In this document: positions 16,377 through 26,327 of the stretch, piece after piece | Position numbering within the stretch: the first letter of the stretch is position 1 | How the letters are laid out: each line of letters begins with the position of its first letter | The notes under the pieces: model-generated | What the model was told of the DNA's origin: nothing | What the model saw: the letters and a program-made list of their open reading frames with translations, nothing else | The model's database searches: none | Source: Candidatus Kaelpia aquatica | GTDB lineage: Bacteria; Omnitrophota; Gorgyraeia; Kaelpiales; Kaelpiaceae | Assembly (NCBI GenBank): GCA_030765335.1 | Contig: JAVCCU010000019.1 | Span: 1-59,870, forward strand | Length of the DNA stretch: 59,870 nucleotides | Direction: 5' to 3' | Made by a program: the position numbers and the translations under genes

Positions 16377-17875
16377 TAGTGCAGCACCTCAAAAACTCCG
16401 GATTCACCTTCTGTATAAATAAGATTTAATTTATCTTTAAACCGATATAGAAACGGCCCTAAATACATACGAGTCTGTGCTGAGAAATTATCTACTACTA
16501 TGTAGCCTATCTCTTCTTCTACAACCCTATCCCAGATATCATTGGGATCTTTACTGTAAGGGAATATTAACGATTTATGCTCTGTAAGTAAAAAACTTAC
16601 GGTCGGCTTACGCGATAATATTATTTTATCGTCTACGATATTATCATTAATCCAACCATGAAGAGATATAAACTCCTCTTCTGCTTTCGATATTTTAGTT
16701 AGATCTGGAATTATAAAAAAATTGCCAATTATATTTATCAATAAAACCACAGCCAATATAGAGTAGGTGTGTTTGATTTTAATAAAAATCAAAGCTCTAA
16801 TTATACCTTTTATAAAATAGTAATAAAGAAAAGGAATGATCGGCATAAGAAACCTATGCGTCTCTCTATAAGGCCAAACAATTAAGATACTCATATAGAT
16901 AATAAAGTAATAATTAAATACGGGTCTTTCTCTATCTTTAAAACTTAAATACAATCCAAATAGAACAAATAATGTTATAGGCAGTAATATAAACTTCAAA
17001 ATAGAGTAATTCATTAAACCCATGAGAGGGATAATAACAACTGCTATATCTCGACGATATATGTTAACTCCTTCTATGATTCTTAAAATCAATGTACCCG
17101 GATCTGTAAATATGCTGCCCAAGAAAGGCCTGTAGGGGTCTATTAGCCAAAACTGTCCTGCAATATAGCTCCTGTTGATATCCAAACTCCAGGGGATAAA
17201 TCTCCAGATAAGAAAAAATATAGAAAATAAAACCGAAAGACTTAACGCTGCCCTATAATCACGTTTTATCTTAATAAAAAATAGAATAACAGCTAAAAAA
17301 AGGCTAATACCTATATAGCGTGTAAAATAGCTGAGAATAATTAAAATAAAAGATAGTATCAAAACGCTATATCTCTTTTTATCGTAAGAGTTAAAGTACT
17401 TCAAAATTAATAAAAAACTTAAAAGAGATAAAAAAAGATACAATGCTTCAGTCAATATATGTTTGGTTATATAAACAAAGAAGAACAGATTCGAAGCCGT
17501 TAAAAGAGTAACCCACAACGAGCTTCTCCTATCTAAATAATTCCTCATTAGACAATAGATTAAAATAAGACTGACATACCCTAGAGCTGCAATAAAAATG
17601 TATATAGCCTGATAGTTAAGACCAAAGATAGCTATAATAAAAGAGAGCAAGGTCGAGAAAACCGGCGGATAGTGATCAAAGAACGGCTCACCAGGCAGAT
17701 TTAAAGCACAATGCCCATAACCACTTGAAATACTTTTGGCAAGTATAAGATACTGGGCGCTATCTCCTCCTAATTCTAAGAATTCAGAGCTGATATTACT
17801 TAATGCAAAACACCAGAAAAAAGCACTGAGTAAAACTATTGCGTAGTAAGATTTTATTTTTTTAGATTTAAGCAT
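16376..17875 (-). CDS. GT39-like membrane glycosyltransferase
   Basis: 499 residues, about 12 membrane helices. The first loop has ELGGDSAQYLILAKSI and DHYPPVFSTLL, resembling the PMT_2 arrangement with an Asp in place of the Asp-Glu pair; the soluble C-terminal end (about 400-499) contains a Rossmann-like WINDNIVDDKIILSRKP stretch common in these proteins. Overlaps the GT4 gene by 8 bases and the next GT39 by 1, so translation is coupled. Confidence 0.72.
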   Translation of the reverse strand: MLKSKKIKSYYAIVLLSAFFWCFALSNISSEFLELGGDSAQYLILAKSISSGYGHCALNLPGEPFFDHYPPVFSTLLSFIIAIFGLNYQAIYIFIAALGYVSLILIYCLMRNYLDRRSSLWVTLLTASNLFFFVYITKHILTEALYLFLSLLSFLLILKYFNSYDKKRYSVLILSFILIILSYFTRYIGISLFLAVILFFIKIKRDYRAALSLSVLFSIFFLIWRFIPWSLDINRSYIAGQFWLIDPYRPFLGSIFTDPGTLILRIIEGVNIYRRDIAVVIIPLMGLMNYSILKFILLPITLFVLFGLYLSFKDRERPVFNYYFIIYMSILIVWPYRETHRFLMPIIPFLYYYFIKGIIRALIFIKIKHTYSILAVVLLINIIGNFFIIPDLTKISKAEEEFISLHGWINDNIVDDKIILSRKPTVSFLLTEHKSLIFPYSKDPNDIWDRVVEEEIGYIVVDNFSAQTRMYLGPFLYRFKDKLNLIYTEGESGVFEVLH

Positions 17876-19010
17876 TAGAACTATTTAATGATAAATCTAC
17901 TATGGCAGATGCGATATCCTGCCAGCTGAAATTTTTGACCTTGCTTAACCCATTCTTAATTACTTTTTCCCGAAGGGCACTGTCATTTAAAACAAGCGTG
18001 ATCTTATTTGCCAGGTCATCTGAGTCTCCGGGTTGAAAAAAAATTACTTCCCTATGGTCTTCTGCAATCTCTCTTAATCCTTTTAAAGAAGAGGCTATAA
18101 CTGCAGTTGCTGAGGCCCAGTATTCATAAATCTTAAGAGTAGTAACTATCCTATTGGGCAGATAATCCTTTCTGGGAATAATTCCTATGCTGGCCTTTTT
18201 AAGGTATTGAATAACTTCAGAATGTTCTAAGATCCCGCTAAAAAAACAGTATTTTTTTAGCCCTAGCTCTTTAGCCAATCCTTTAATATATTTAAACTCA
18301 CGCCCTCCGCCTATAAATAAAAATCTTACATCATTATCCTCCTGTATCACTTTAGCAGCTGCCTTCACTATTAAATCCACTCCATGTTGACGATCTATCG
18401 CTCCTAAATGGATAATATTCTTATTGGCCCCTATATCCTTCTCTTTATTAAAATCAGCAGCATCGACACCATCATAGATAACTTTTATTCTTTCTTGCGC
18501 TATGCTTCTTTTGATCAAAAGATCTTTCATTGCATGCGTTGCAACGATTATAGCCTCAGCATAAGAGATAATCCAATATTCATATCTAATTAGATAAGGA
18601 CTTATAATACGTTCTAAGATATTCCTGCTTCCTATGGGCAGATACTCTGCATGTATATCGGTTATATCTAAGACAAACTTAAATGAAAAAAACATCTTTA
18701 AAAAAGGAATGGTCACTGCAGATATTGTATTGTGTATAAAAAATATATCTGCATCTTCTACGAGCCAGAGGAACTTTCTCATTAATCTTATATTGAATTT
18801 AATACTGCTTAAGATTTGAGAGCGCTGCTTTCTAGGCGGATGCAGCCATTCAACGCTCATATCTTCAATCTTAGATACAGCATCTGTCGGAGCAACTATA
18901 ACCACATCGTGACCTCTCCTCTTAAACTCCCGAGCAACTCTCAGCGTTCTTATAGCACCTCCCCCTTTTAAGGGAGCTAAAGAGTCATGTGTTGAAACAA
19001 TAATTTTCAT
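17868..19010 (-). CDS. GT4 family glycosyltransferase
   Basis: 380 residues with the GT-B fold of family 4: N-terminal LKGGGAIRTLRVAREFKRRGHDVVIVAP, central NIIHLGAIDRQHGVDLIVKAA, and C-terminal EYWASATAVIASSLKGLREIAED with the E-x7-E donor motif and GDSDDLANKI. It uses a nucleotide sugar in the cytoplasm to extend a lipid-linked glycan. Lies between a B12-type radical SAM gene and a GT39-like gene within one operon. Confidence 0.88.
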   Translation of the reverse strand: MKIIVSTHDSLAPLKGGGAIRTLRVAREFKRRGHDVVIVAPTDAVSKIEDMSVEWLHPPRKQRSQILSSIKFNIRLMRKFLWLVEDADIFFIHNTISAVTIPFLKMFFSFKFVLDITDIHAEYLPIGSRNILERIISPYLIRYEYWIISYAEAIIVATHAMKDLLIKRSIAQERIKVIYDGVDAADFNKEKDIGANKNIIHLGAIDRQHGVDLIVKAAAKVIQEDNDVRFLFIGGGREFKYIKGLAKELGLKKYCFFSGILEHSEVIQYLKKASIGIIPRKDYLPNRIVTTLKIYEYWASATAVIASSLKGLREIAEDHREVIFFQPGDSDDLANKITLVLNDSALREKVIKNGLSKVKNFSWQDIASAIVDLSLNSSNA

Positions 19011-19016
19011 AGAAAT

Positions 19017-20501
19017 TCAATTATTTTTTAATTCATCAATTAAAACTACGTATAATTTTATTATAAACATTTTAATTCCCATACCTCGTAAAGTTCTAAA
19101 AAAGATATTCATATTCCTTAAAACTAAAAATGGAGAGAGCCATTTTTTAAGAAACCAGATTAGTATGGTCTTGCTTCTAAGCTTACTTAAATTAATGCCC
19201 TCTCTATAGACAGCCCCCTTGCCGTCATAGCTATTGAACTTTAAAGATTTATCCTCTTGAGCCATCACGTAAAACCTTGTCCCAGGATAAGGAACAGCTA
19301 TGCTTATCTGTATAGAGTCTGCTTTAAGATTATGGATATAGGCTGCCGATACTCTTAAATCTTCTCTGCCTTCATTCAATAGCCCAAAAATGAAAGTGGC
19401 ATGCGTCTTAATACCATATTTAGCACAGATATTTATCACTTTAATGACCCTCTTTAAATCTATAGGCTTCCCAATCTCCTTAACGATTTTTTCGCTGCCG
19501 CTCTCTACGCCAAATTTAATGCCTATACAACCGCCATCAGCCATAGTTTTAATCAATTCTTCATCAATATTTATAGCATCAGCCATGCAGCTCCATTTCA
19601 ACTCTAATTTTCTGTTTTTAATCTCAGAGCATAAATCTAGAACAAACCTTCTGTCTATTGTAAAATCATCATCATCAAAATATATCTCTTTAGCCTTATA
19701 TCTCCTCTTAATCATCTCCATCTCCTCTACTACTATCTGAGGAGAGAAAGTCCTATATTTGCCGCTATTGTACATGACCTGATTAAAGAGACAAAAATAA
19801 CACCTATAAGGACAGCCCCTAGATGCCTGGAGCTGATAAGCAGGGTAATTTTGACAAAAACCATCCCAATAGATACCGGGATTTGGTTTCTCATTTAAAG
19901 GAAAGAGATCGCGCTCTGGATAAGGTAATCTATCTAAATCATCAATCAATATTGACTCTCCTGAATCAATAATCTCCCCTTCTTTGCTATAAATTATTCC
20001 ACTTTTTATCTCTACATTATCCCTTAAATGTCTAGCTACATTTAAAAGAGAGAACTCATATTCACCTTTTAAGATAAAATCCACAGCCTGGTTATCCTCT
20101 ATGATCCCCTTAGCAAAAACAGTAGCATAAGAGCCTCCTAAAGCTATACACATATCTCCATAGACACTCTTTATCTTATATGCAAAACGAATATCGTATT
20201 GTGAGGTAAGAATAGTAGGTTCATAGAAGACTAGATCTGGTTTTACTTTTTTTATGATATCAAGCAGATCTTCTTCGCCTATATCCGCGGCTACAGCATC
20301 AACTATATGGACTTTGAAACCATCTCTATTGAGCAAGGCAGCAGAATAACCCAGAAAAAAAGGAAATGGCAGATAGTGAGCAAGGGTGTTCTTCTTTTTA
20401 ACTCCTGAATGGGGCCAGCGAGAACCAGATCTTATATAATACTTTTCATATTTAGAATCTATATCATATTTAACCAATGGATTTAAAAGTAATACTTTCA
20501 T
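19017..20501 (-). CDS. B12-binding-domain radical SAM protein
   Basis: 494 residues. The N-terminal part (about 1-160) matches the B12-binding-like domain (MKVLLLNPLV, GYSAALLNRDGFKVHIVDA, ALGGSYATVFA), followed by a radical SAM core with QASRGCPYRCYFCLFN (CxxxCxxC), IYFDDDDFTID and GIKFGVESGSEKI. This is the architecture of BchE/HpnJ-type enzymes that perform methylations, cyclisations or C-C bond chemistry on lipids or sugars. Substrate unknown; placed in the glycan operon. Confidence 0.85.
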   Translation of the reverse strand: MKVLLLNPLVKYDIDSKYEKYYIRSGSRWPHSGVKKKNTLAHYLPFPFFLGYSAALLNRDGFKVHIVDAVAADIGEEDLLDIIKKVKPDLVFYEPTILTSQYDIRFAYKIKSVYGDMCIALGGSYATVFAKGIIEDNQAVDFILKGEYEFSLLNVARHLRDNVEIKSGIIYSKEGEIIDSGESILIDDLDRLPYPERDLFPLNEKPNPGIYWDGFCQNYPAYQLQASRGCPYRCYFCLFNQVMYNSGKYRTFSPQIVVEEMEMIKRRYKAKEIYFDDDDFTIDRRFVLDLCSEIKNRKLELKWSCMADAINIDEELIKTMADGGCIGIKFGVESGSEKIVKEIGKPIDLKRVIKVINICAKYGIKTHATFIFGLLNEGREDLRVSAAYIHNLKADSIQISIAVPYPGTRFYVMAQEDKSLKFNSYDGKGAVYREGINLSKLRSKTILIWFLKKWLSPFLVLRNMNIFFRTLRGMGIKMFIIKLYVVLIDELKNN

Positions 20502-20514
20502 AGCATATCTTTTA

Positions 20515-22437
20515 TTAAAAAACTTCTATTCCTTTGGGAATATCATAACCTAAATCTCTGGCTTTATTTATAAAAACAGCTGCCTTCATCCTATCACCGC
20601 AACCTAAATAATATAATCCCAAATTGTAATAAGACGCAGCAAATTCCGGGTCTATCTTTGACGCTCTTCTTAGATAAAATACAGCCTCTTTTAAGCCTCT
20701 CTGGGCTAAAATAGTCCCTAAATAAAAGCACCCCTCTTTATGAAAAGGGTAGACCAAGAGGAGTTTCTTATAATAATCTATAGCCTCATCGCTCTCACCT
20801 GTAAGCTCGCTTATTCTGCCAAGAAGAAAATAATACCCCGGGTAATCTAAGCCTAAACTATGAGATCTGTTTAAATAATCACGGGCTCTGCTTAGCTCTC
20901 CTTTCCTAAACAGATAATCTCCTCCATAAAATAAAAGTTTTGCATTATCTGGATATTCTTTTATCAGCTCTTCAAATCCAAAATCACCTGTTTTTAGATA
21001 TATAATTTCAAGCAAACTGTAGACATCATTGGCGTAAGGAAACTCTTTTAAGGCTTTTACGGCAATCTCCTCTGCTTCTTCATATCGAGCTTCGTCAATT
21101 CTTATCTGAACTAAATTAAGAAGAGCTTTTACTTTAAGCTGAGGGTTTCTAGCATTTAATATTAATCGATCAAACCGCTCTTCTGCAGCAGAATATCTTT
21201 TTTCTGCTTTAAAATATGTTCCGATTTGAAAATCAGCAATCTCAGAATCCGGATAACGCTCCATAATATCGCAAGATGCAATAAGTTCATTTTTATAAAG
21301 CGGATTTCTTAAATATGTAACCAAGCCAAGCCCGATTAAAAATATAAGTAGAAGTGGGTTGAAAATATGTTTTCTGATCTTCACTCTACTTAGGAGTACA
21401 TAGAGAACAAATATAATGCCTATCTGCGTTAAATAAAAATGGCGCTCTCTAGCTATTGATTCTAGTTGAATATAAAATCTCCAAAAATAAAAAGATACTC
21501 CCCATAGAATCCCAAACTTTATCCTGTTATTGGCTCTTACAAAGAGTATTAAAAAAATGACAAGTACAAAGGCCATAATCCAGCCTGCCGGATCAAAGTA
21601 CGATAGAGCCTCTATGCTCTGGTGGTCAAAAGAAAATCCTGCCGGTACAAAGAAGAGTTTTATAAAGAGCAGCAGGGCTTTAAGTTGGGTTAAAATGTTT
21701 AACCCCCAGGTTCTAAACTGAATATCTACTACAGCTTCTGCAAAAACAGCCAGTTTCATTATTTTCCAATAGATAAAGATAGAGATTGAGATCAAAAGGT
21801 AAGGAGCCAAGCAAATAAACTTTTTTAATCCCCTTTTACCGAACAATAGAATATATGAGAATAGAATTGGAAGATACAAAACAAAATGCTCTTTGGTTAA
21901 AGCAGCAGCCAAATAAAATACAACGGAAAGATATAGTAGGTGTTTAGCTTTGGATAAACTGTACTTTAGAAAAAAATGAAAAGAAAGAAGTATAAAAAAG
22001 CTGAAAAGTAAAGTAGACCTTGCCATAATATGTACCACCGCATCAAGATTTATAGGATGGACCAAAAAAAAGATAGATAACAAGAGCGCTATTTTAGAAT
22101 CAGGCTCTTTGAAGAAAAGACATAATATCCTGTACAGAAAAAACGCAGAGAGAGCATGAAGTAGAATATTAAAAATTCTATATCCTAAAGTATTATAATT
22201 CGAAAAGCTATAACTTAAATTATAACTAAGCATAAATAAAGGCCTGAATGCTCCTTTAACATCCTGAGATATATGGCCCAAAAAGTAGTAGGGAGTAAAA
22301 GAGGAGCTCCTTATTAGACAATTCTCTGCTATTAAATAATGATCGCTAAATATAAACCCATTATTCAGCGAGGTCGAATAAATACCAAGCCCTAAAATCA
22401 AAAAAAGCAAAAGAATGCACCATTTACTCTTCAACAT
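20515..22437 (-). CDS. TMTC-like GT-C membrane protein with TPR domain (copy 1)
   Basis: 640 residues: about 10-11 membrane helices up to residue 370, then TPR repeats to the end (AEERFDRLILNARN, EEAEEIAVKALKEFP, SRARDYLNRSHSLG, EAIDYYKKLLLVYP, LRRASKIDPEFAASYYNLG). The first loop has NNGFIFSDHYLIAENCLI and the second HPINLDAVVHIMARSTLL with ALTKEHF after it, the signature of TMTC (GT105) proteins, which O-mannosylate secreted or membrane proteins in animals. Overlaps the next paralogue by 14 bases. Substrate here unknown. Confidence 0.8.
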   Translation of the reverse strand: MLKSKWCILLLFLILGLGIYSTSLNNGFIFSDHYLIAENCLIRSSSFTPYYFLGHISQDVKGAFRPLFMLSYNLSYSFSNYNTLGYRIFNILLHALSAFFLYRILCLFFKEPDSKIALLLSIFFLVHPINLDAVVHIMARSTLLFSFFILLSFHFFLKYSLSKAKHLLYLSVVFYLAAALTKEHFVLYLPILFSYILLFGKRGLKKFICLAPYLLISISIFIYWKIMKLAVFAEAVVDIQFRTWGLNILTQLKALLLFIKLFFVPAGFSFDHQSIEALSYFDPAGWIMAFVLVIFLILFVRANNRIKFGILWGVSFYFWRFYIQLESIARERHFYLTQIGIIFVLYVLLSRVKIRKHIFNPLLLIFLIGLGLVTYLRNPLYKNELIASCDIMERYPDSEIADFQIGTYFKAEKRYSAAEERFDRLILNARNPQLKVKALLNLVQIRIDEARYEEAEEIAVKALKEFPYANDVYSLLEIIYLKTGDFGFEELIKEYPDNAKLLFYGGDYLFRKGELSRARDYLNRSHSLGLDYPGYYFLLGRISELTGESDEAIDYYKKLLLVYPFHKEGCFYLGTILAQRGLKEAVFYLRRASKIDPEFAASYYNLGLYYLGCGDRMKAAVFINKARDLGYDIPKGIEVF

Positions 22438-23881
22438 CTCTAGAATAACTCTCCTCTAAAACTTTGAGTCTCTCTTTTGCTAAATCAAACCCCGGAACTA
22501 TGTCCAAACTTTTATTATAATATCTGATGGCCTGATCCCTACCCCCTCTTTCTTCAGCAATCAAAGCAAGTCCATAGTAGGCTAAGTGAAGCTCAGGAAA
22601 TACAGCAATAGATCTTTTGAACTTTTCTTCAGCATCTGGATATCTTCCTTCATTAAAATATATCATGCCTAAATTATAATGAGCCTTATAGTTGAATGGG
22701 GTATGCTCAATCTCATTCTTATAAAAATCCTCAGGAACAAGCCACTCTTTATTACGCTCTAGGGTTGAAAAGCTATAAAATATAAGCATGCCTGCTATAA
22801 GAATATAGCTAGCGTACCTATATACTGCTTTCCTATAAAAGAGATTATATATCAATGCTGCCATTAAAGTAAAGATCGCAGGCAGCCCTAGATAGAGCCA
22901 ATGCTCAGCACAAGGAGCATTCAATGCAACTATCACTCCGGATATAAGTAAAAAATTCAAAAGATACCATATAGAGAAAAATACCATTCTCTTGCTCTTT
23001 CTAATTAAATAAAGTCCAAGACAAGAGATTAAAGAAAATAAAATTAAATATAGAATGAATGCAAAATCTTTAGGTGAATCTATATAATTAATGGCATAGG
23101 AGAGCCTGAGATTATGAGGAAAAAATATCATTTTTAGATATCTAAAAAACAGAGATGGTGCAGTTAAGAGTCTCTCACTTAGTGCAGGCTTAATGAAAGT
23201 AGCGGCTAAAGAGCCTGGCAGCCTCAGTAATAGATAAATAATAGCTGCAGCTAGATGGTAAATGAGATACCGCAAATAAGAGCGGTAAAAGATGACTACA
23301 TAGATTGAGAGCAATAAGGGCACTATCAAAGCTATCTCTTTGGATAAGATTGCAGCTATAAAAGATAACAGGCTTAAAATAAGAACACTATTTTTATGAT
23401 TATCTAAAAACTTGAAAAATAAGATTAGTGATATAAAAGAAAAAGCTCCCGCCAATAAATCAGCCCTGCCGGATATATAACTTACCGCATTAGTATTGAT
23501 AGGATGAATTACAAACAGGAGCGCTGTTAAAAAAGCTTCTTTTCTTACTTTCACAAAAAATAAGCTTAATATATAAATCAGCAGAGAGTTTACTATATGT
23601 ATTATGATATTTGTAAAATGATACCCCCAGGGATTAAAACCCCAGATTTTATAATCTAACATATAGGATATAATCTGCAGCGGCCTAGCTGGTAATCCCG
23701 TTGAGCCAAAATCAAAAACATCCTTAAAGACTTTTGGTATATATTGAAAAGAAGTTATGAGATAATTATTAACTACAAGATGGAAATCATCGTAGATAAA
23801 CGGGGCATCTAAAACACTTAGATAAAGAACCAGGCCTAAAGCTATAATTATCGAGCTAGGAAATATATTAATTATCTTCAC
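22424..23881 (-). CDS. TMTC-like GT-C membrane protein with TPR repeats (copy 2)
   Basis: 485 residues, about 10 membrane helices followed by two to three TPR units (HYNLGMIYFNEGRYPDAEEKF, AYYGLALIAEERGGRDQAIRYY). First loop DAPFIYDDFHLVVNNYLI has the YDD/FDD acidic motif; next HPINTNAVSYISGRADLL and AAILSKEIALIVPLLL match the TMTC family closely. Second member of a tandem triplet; overlaps both neighbours by 14 bases, so the three are co-translated. Confidence 0.82.
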   Translation of the reverse strand: MKIINIFPSSIIIALGLVLYLSVLDAPFIYDDFHLVVNNYLITSFQYIPKVFKDVFDFGSTGLPARPLQIISYMLDYKIWGFNPWGYHFTNIIIHIVNSLLIYILSLFFVKVRKEAFLTALLFVIHPINTNAVSYISGRADLLAGAFSFISLILFFKFLDNHKNSVLILSLLSFIAAILSKEIALIVPLLLSIYVVIFYRSYLRYLIYHLAAAIIYLLLRLPGSLAATFIKPALSERLLTAPSLFFRYLKMIFFPHNLRLSYAINYIDSPKDFAFILYLILFSLISCLGLYLIRKSKRMVFFSIWYLLNFLLISGVIVALNAPCAEHWLYLGLPAIFTLMAALIYNLFYRKAVYRYASYILIAGMLIFYSFSTLERNKEWLVPEDFYKNEIEHTPFNYKAHYNLGMIYFNEGRYPDAEEKFKRSIAVFPELHLAYYGLALIAEERGGRDQAIRYYNKSLDIVPGFDLAKERLKVLEESYSRDVEE

Positions 23882-25361
23882 TATTAAGAGCCTCTAGAGA
23901 ATCTAGGGTTTTTAAATTCAATAAAGCTAGTCTGCTATCATCATCTATAGCAATTAATAGCTTAAACCACTTTCTAGCTTCTGAATACTGCCCTAATCGC
24001 ATAAATATAACACCTAGATTATTGTAGGTTTCGTCTAAAGAAGAATAGGTATAATAACCGCTAAAATCCTGCGCTGCCAAATGATAATAATAGATAGCTT
24101 GACCATAATCATTATTTATGAGATAGCTATAGCCAAGCATATTGTATGCTTCCTCACTTTTTAACGAAACGCTTAGAGCTCTCCTAAACAATATTTGATC
24201 ATTTTTAAAATAGCTCTGATATTTAAAACCAACTATGGCGTAAAACAATACAGCTGCTACTAACAGACGTTTAAACTTTTTCAAAGCACCAAGATGCCCT
24301 AAGATAAATATTAATCCTACTCCTGGAAGGTAGAAAAATCTTTCCGCCCAAAAATGTAATCCAGGAAGAATATTGGATATAGGAGCATAAAAACATAGCA
24401 GCCAACCTAAGGAAAACATATACCGTTGATCTCTTTTTATTATAGATCTAAAAAAATAGAAAACCAAAATGGAGAGTATCAAAATACCCGAGAATACCTC
24501 TAAATTGAAGATAGAATCATATTTTGGAAAAGCATCGCTTAAAGAAAGATTGAGAGGTACAAAAAATTTAAAAATATACCTAAATAATCCTGCAAAAGAA
24601 GAGAGTAGAGCAACGGCTGGCTGAGACCGCATTAAAGGAACAGAGCTACCTATATAGCCTAATATTATTGATCTCCAAAATATATATCCAAAAGCAATTA
24701 ATGTATAATAGGCAGAATAAAACCTTAATCGGGGTTTTACAATAGAGTAGATTACTACTAACAGAAAAAATGGCCATGCAATCTCTTTGCTTAGCAGGGC
24801 TAAAATATAGGCTATAATGGATAGTACTATAAATCCCTTGAACCTTTTTTCTAAAAATAAAAGCAAACTCAAAAGAGATGCCAAAATAAAAAATGTGACT
24901 AAAAGATCTGCCCTGGCGCTTATCAGCACAACAGCAGATAGATTGATGGGGAGAAGGCCCCAAAGAAGAGTCAACATTAGAGACAAGCCTTGAGATACCT
25001 TTAATCTTAACAAAATGAAATATAAAAAAACCAGATTAAAAATATGTATCCAAATCGACACTAAACGAAACCCGGACGGACTCTCTTTGAATAGAGAATA
25101 GTTAAAACTATGTACTATCTTAAAAATAGGCCGATAGTAGTTTCTTCTACCGCCATCTTTTAAGGTAGAGCTGAAGAATGCGTCTTTAAAATCTTCTTTA
25201 TCTTCTAATATAGACTCTTTGGATTTAATTTGAAAATGATCTAGCCATAGAAAATCGTAACTTAAGGATTTAAAGAAGAATGCCGATGCTATAAAAATTA
25301 GCAATAGAACAGAGAGCGCCTTACTCTGTCTTTTAAATTTTGAAGATAACAATCTTAGCAC
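23868..25361 (-). CDS. TMTC-like GT-C membrane protein with TPR repeats (copy 3)
   Basis: 497 residues with about 10 membrane helices and two C-terminal TPRs (NMLGYSYLINNDYGQAIYYYH, NNLGVIFMRLGQYSEARKWF). First loop YDFLWLDHFQIKSKESIL has an Asp in the position of the family DD motif; LPINLSAVVLISARADLL and ALLSKEIAWPFF follow. GTG start at 25361, with no ribosome site and a -10-like TAGAAT 6 bases upstream. First transcribed of the triplet. Confidence 0.8.
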   Translation of the reverse strand: MLRLLSSKFKRQSKALSVLLLIFIASAFFFKSLSYDFLWLDHFQIKSKESILEDKEDFKDAFFSSTLKDGGRRNYYRPIFKIVHSFNYSLFKESPSGFRLVSIWIHIFNLVFLYFILLRLKVSQGLSLMLTLLWGLLPINLSAVVLISARADLLVTFFILASLLSLLLFLEKRFKGFIVLSIIAYILALLSKEIAWPFFLLVVIYSIVKPRLRFYSAYYTLIAFGYIFWRSIILGYIGSSVPLMRSQPAVALLSSFAGLFRYIFKFFVPLNLSLSDAFPKYDSIFNLEVFSGILILSILVFYFFRSIIKRDQRYMFSLGWLLCFYAPISNILPGLHFWAERFFYLPGVGLIFILGHLGALKKFKRLLVAAVLFYAIVGFKYQSYFKNDQILFRRALSVSLKSEEAYNMLGYSYLINNDYGQAIYYYHLAAQDFSGYYTYSSLDETYNNLGVIFMRLGQYSEARKWFKLLIAIDDDSRLALLNLKTLDSLEALNSEDN

Positions 25362-25367
25362 GCTAAT

Positions 25368-25395
25368 ATTCTACCTAAGATCTTTTGAATATAAA
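25368..25395 (-). promoter_or_regulatory. Possible leaderless promoter of the TMTC-like triplet
   Basis: Minus strand TTTATA (25395-25390), 16 bases, TAGAAT (25373-25368), ATTAGC, then GTG at 25361. It would drive the triplet and perhaps the glycan genes below it. Confidence 0.35.
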
Positions 25396-25401
25396 AGAAT
25401 A

Positions 25402-26262
25402 CTATTCTCTATCTTTGACAAAAAGCTGGGCTATCTGCTCAGCTATAAGTGAGAGCAGAAATATGATAACCGAGGTAGAGAAAAGCAGCAGGCTCATATT
25501 GGTAAAACTATGCCAATTAATATAGGTGTAGATATAATATATCAATCCTGTAATAAAAAATATAAATGAGATCGGCAAGAACACCTTAAATGGAGAGTAT
25601 ATAGTAGCTATCTTTACAATGATAAGTATAAATTTAATTCCATCTTTTAAAATATTTATCTTGCTCGACCCTTGCTCTCTTTCTAACATCTCAACCTTTT
25701 GAAATTTTATACTCCTGCCTGTTTTAAGCAAAGCCAGAGTTAAAGTGGTTGGGTAAGAGAATCCGTTGGGTAGAAGATATAGAAACCGCTTACATAGATC
25801 CGCCCTGATAAGCCTAAAGCCTGAGGTTAAATCGACTATCTTTGTAGCTGTAACATAGCTTGCTAAGCTATTGAATATACGATTGGCAATATTTCTATGC
25901 CAAGAACCTCTATGTCCGACCCTTGAGCCAACAACCATATCATAGGAACCTAACCCTTTAAGCAGTTTAGTAATCTCTTTGGGAGGGTGCTGTGAGTCTG
26001 CATCCATCAATAATATCCAGTCCCCGCTTGAGGCTCTAATGCCACTCTTTACCGCAGCACCATTGCCTATATTATAAGGATGCCGAATCAATTTAATATA
26101 ATCTAAGCCGTGCTCTAGCCAGTCTGATATCTTCTCTCTAGACCCATCATCAACTACTATAATCTCTTTCTCATAATCCAGCAATTCTTTATCAATATCT
26201 TTTAAAAGGCCAAGAAGGCCCTCTGATTCATTATAGGCTGGTATTACTACGGAGAGCTTCAT
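25402..26262 (-). CDS. GT2 glycosyltransferase with C-terminal membrane segments (GtrB/DPM1 type)
   Basis: 286 residues: GT-A domain LSVVIPAYNESEGL, IVVDDGSRE, LLMDADSQHPPKEI, DLTSGFRLIRADLCKRF, then two membrane helices (about 215-275) as in GtrB and polyisoprenyl-phosphate hexose synthases. It should load undecaprenyl phosphate with a sugar for the neighbouring GT-C enzymes. It lies just below the strong terminator of the pilin gene with no clear promoter of its own, so its expression may depend on readthrough. Confidence 0.86.
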   Translation of the reverse strand: MKLSVVIPAYNESEGLLGLLKDIDKELLDYEKEIIVVDDGSREKISDWLEHGLDYIKLIRHPYNIGNGAAVKSGIRASSGDWILLMDADSQHPPKEITKLLKGLGSYDMVVGSRVGHRGSWHRNIANRIFNSLASYVTATKIVDLTSGFRLIRADLCKRFLYLLPNGFSYPTTLTLALLKTGRSIKFQKVEMLEREQGSSKINILKDGIKFILIIVKIATIYSPFKVFLPISFIFFITGLIYYIYTYINWHSFTNMSLLLFSTSVIIFLLSLIAEQIAQLFVKDRE

Positions 26263-26267
26263 TTAAT

Positions 26268-26310
26268 AAAAAACGGCCTTAGGGAGACCAAGGTCTCCCT
26301 AAAAGCCGTA
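26268..26310 (-). terminator. Strong intrinsic terminator after the pilin gene
   Basis: Minus strand: a long hairpin with TAGGGAGACC / GGTCTCCCTA around a TT loop, extended by ACGGCTT / AGGCCGT with one bulge, followed by six T residues. It ends 18 bases after the pilin stop and separates this short, probably abundant mRNA from the GT2 gene. Confidence 0.92.
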
Positions 26311-26327
26311 ATAAATTTACATATTAA

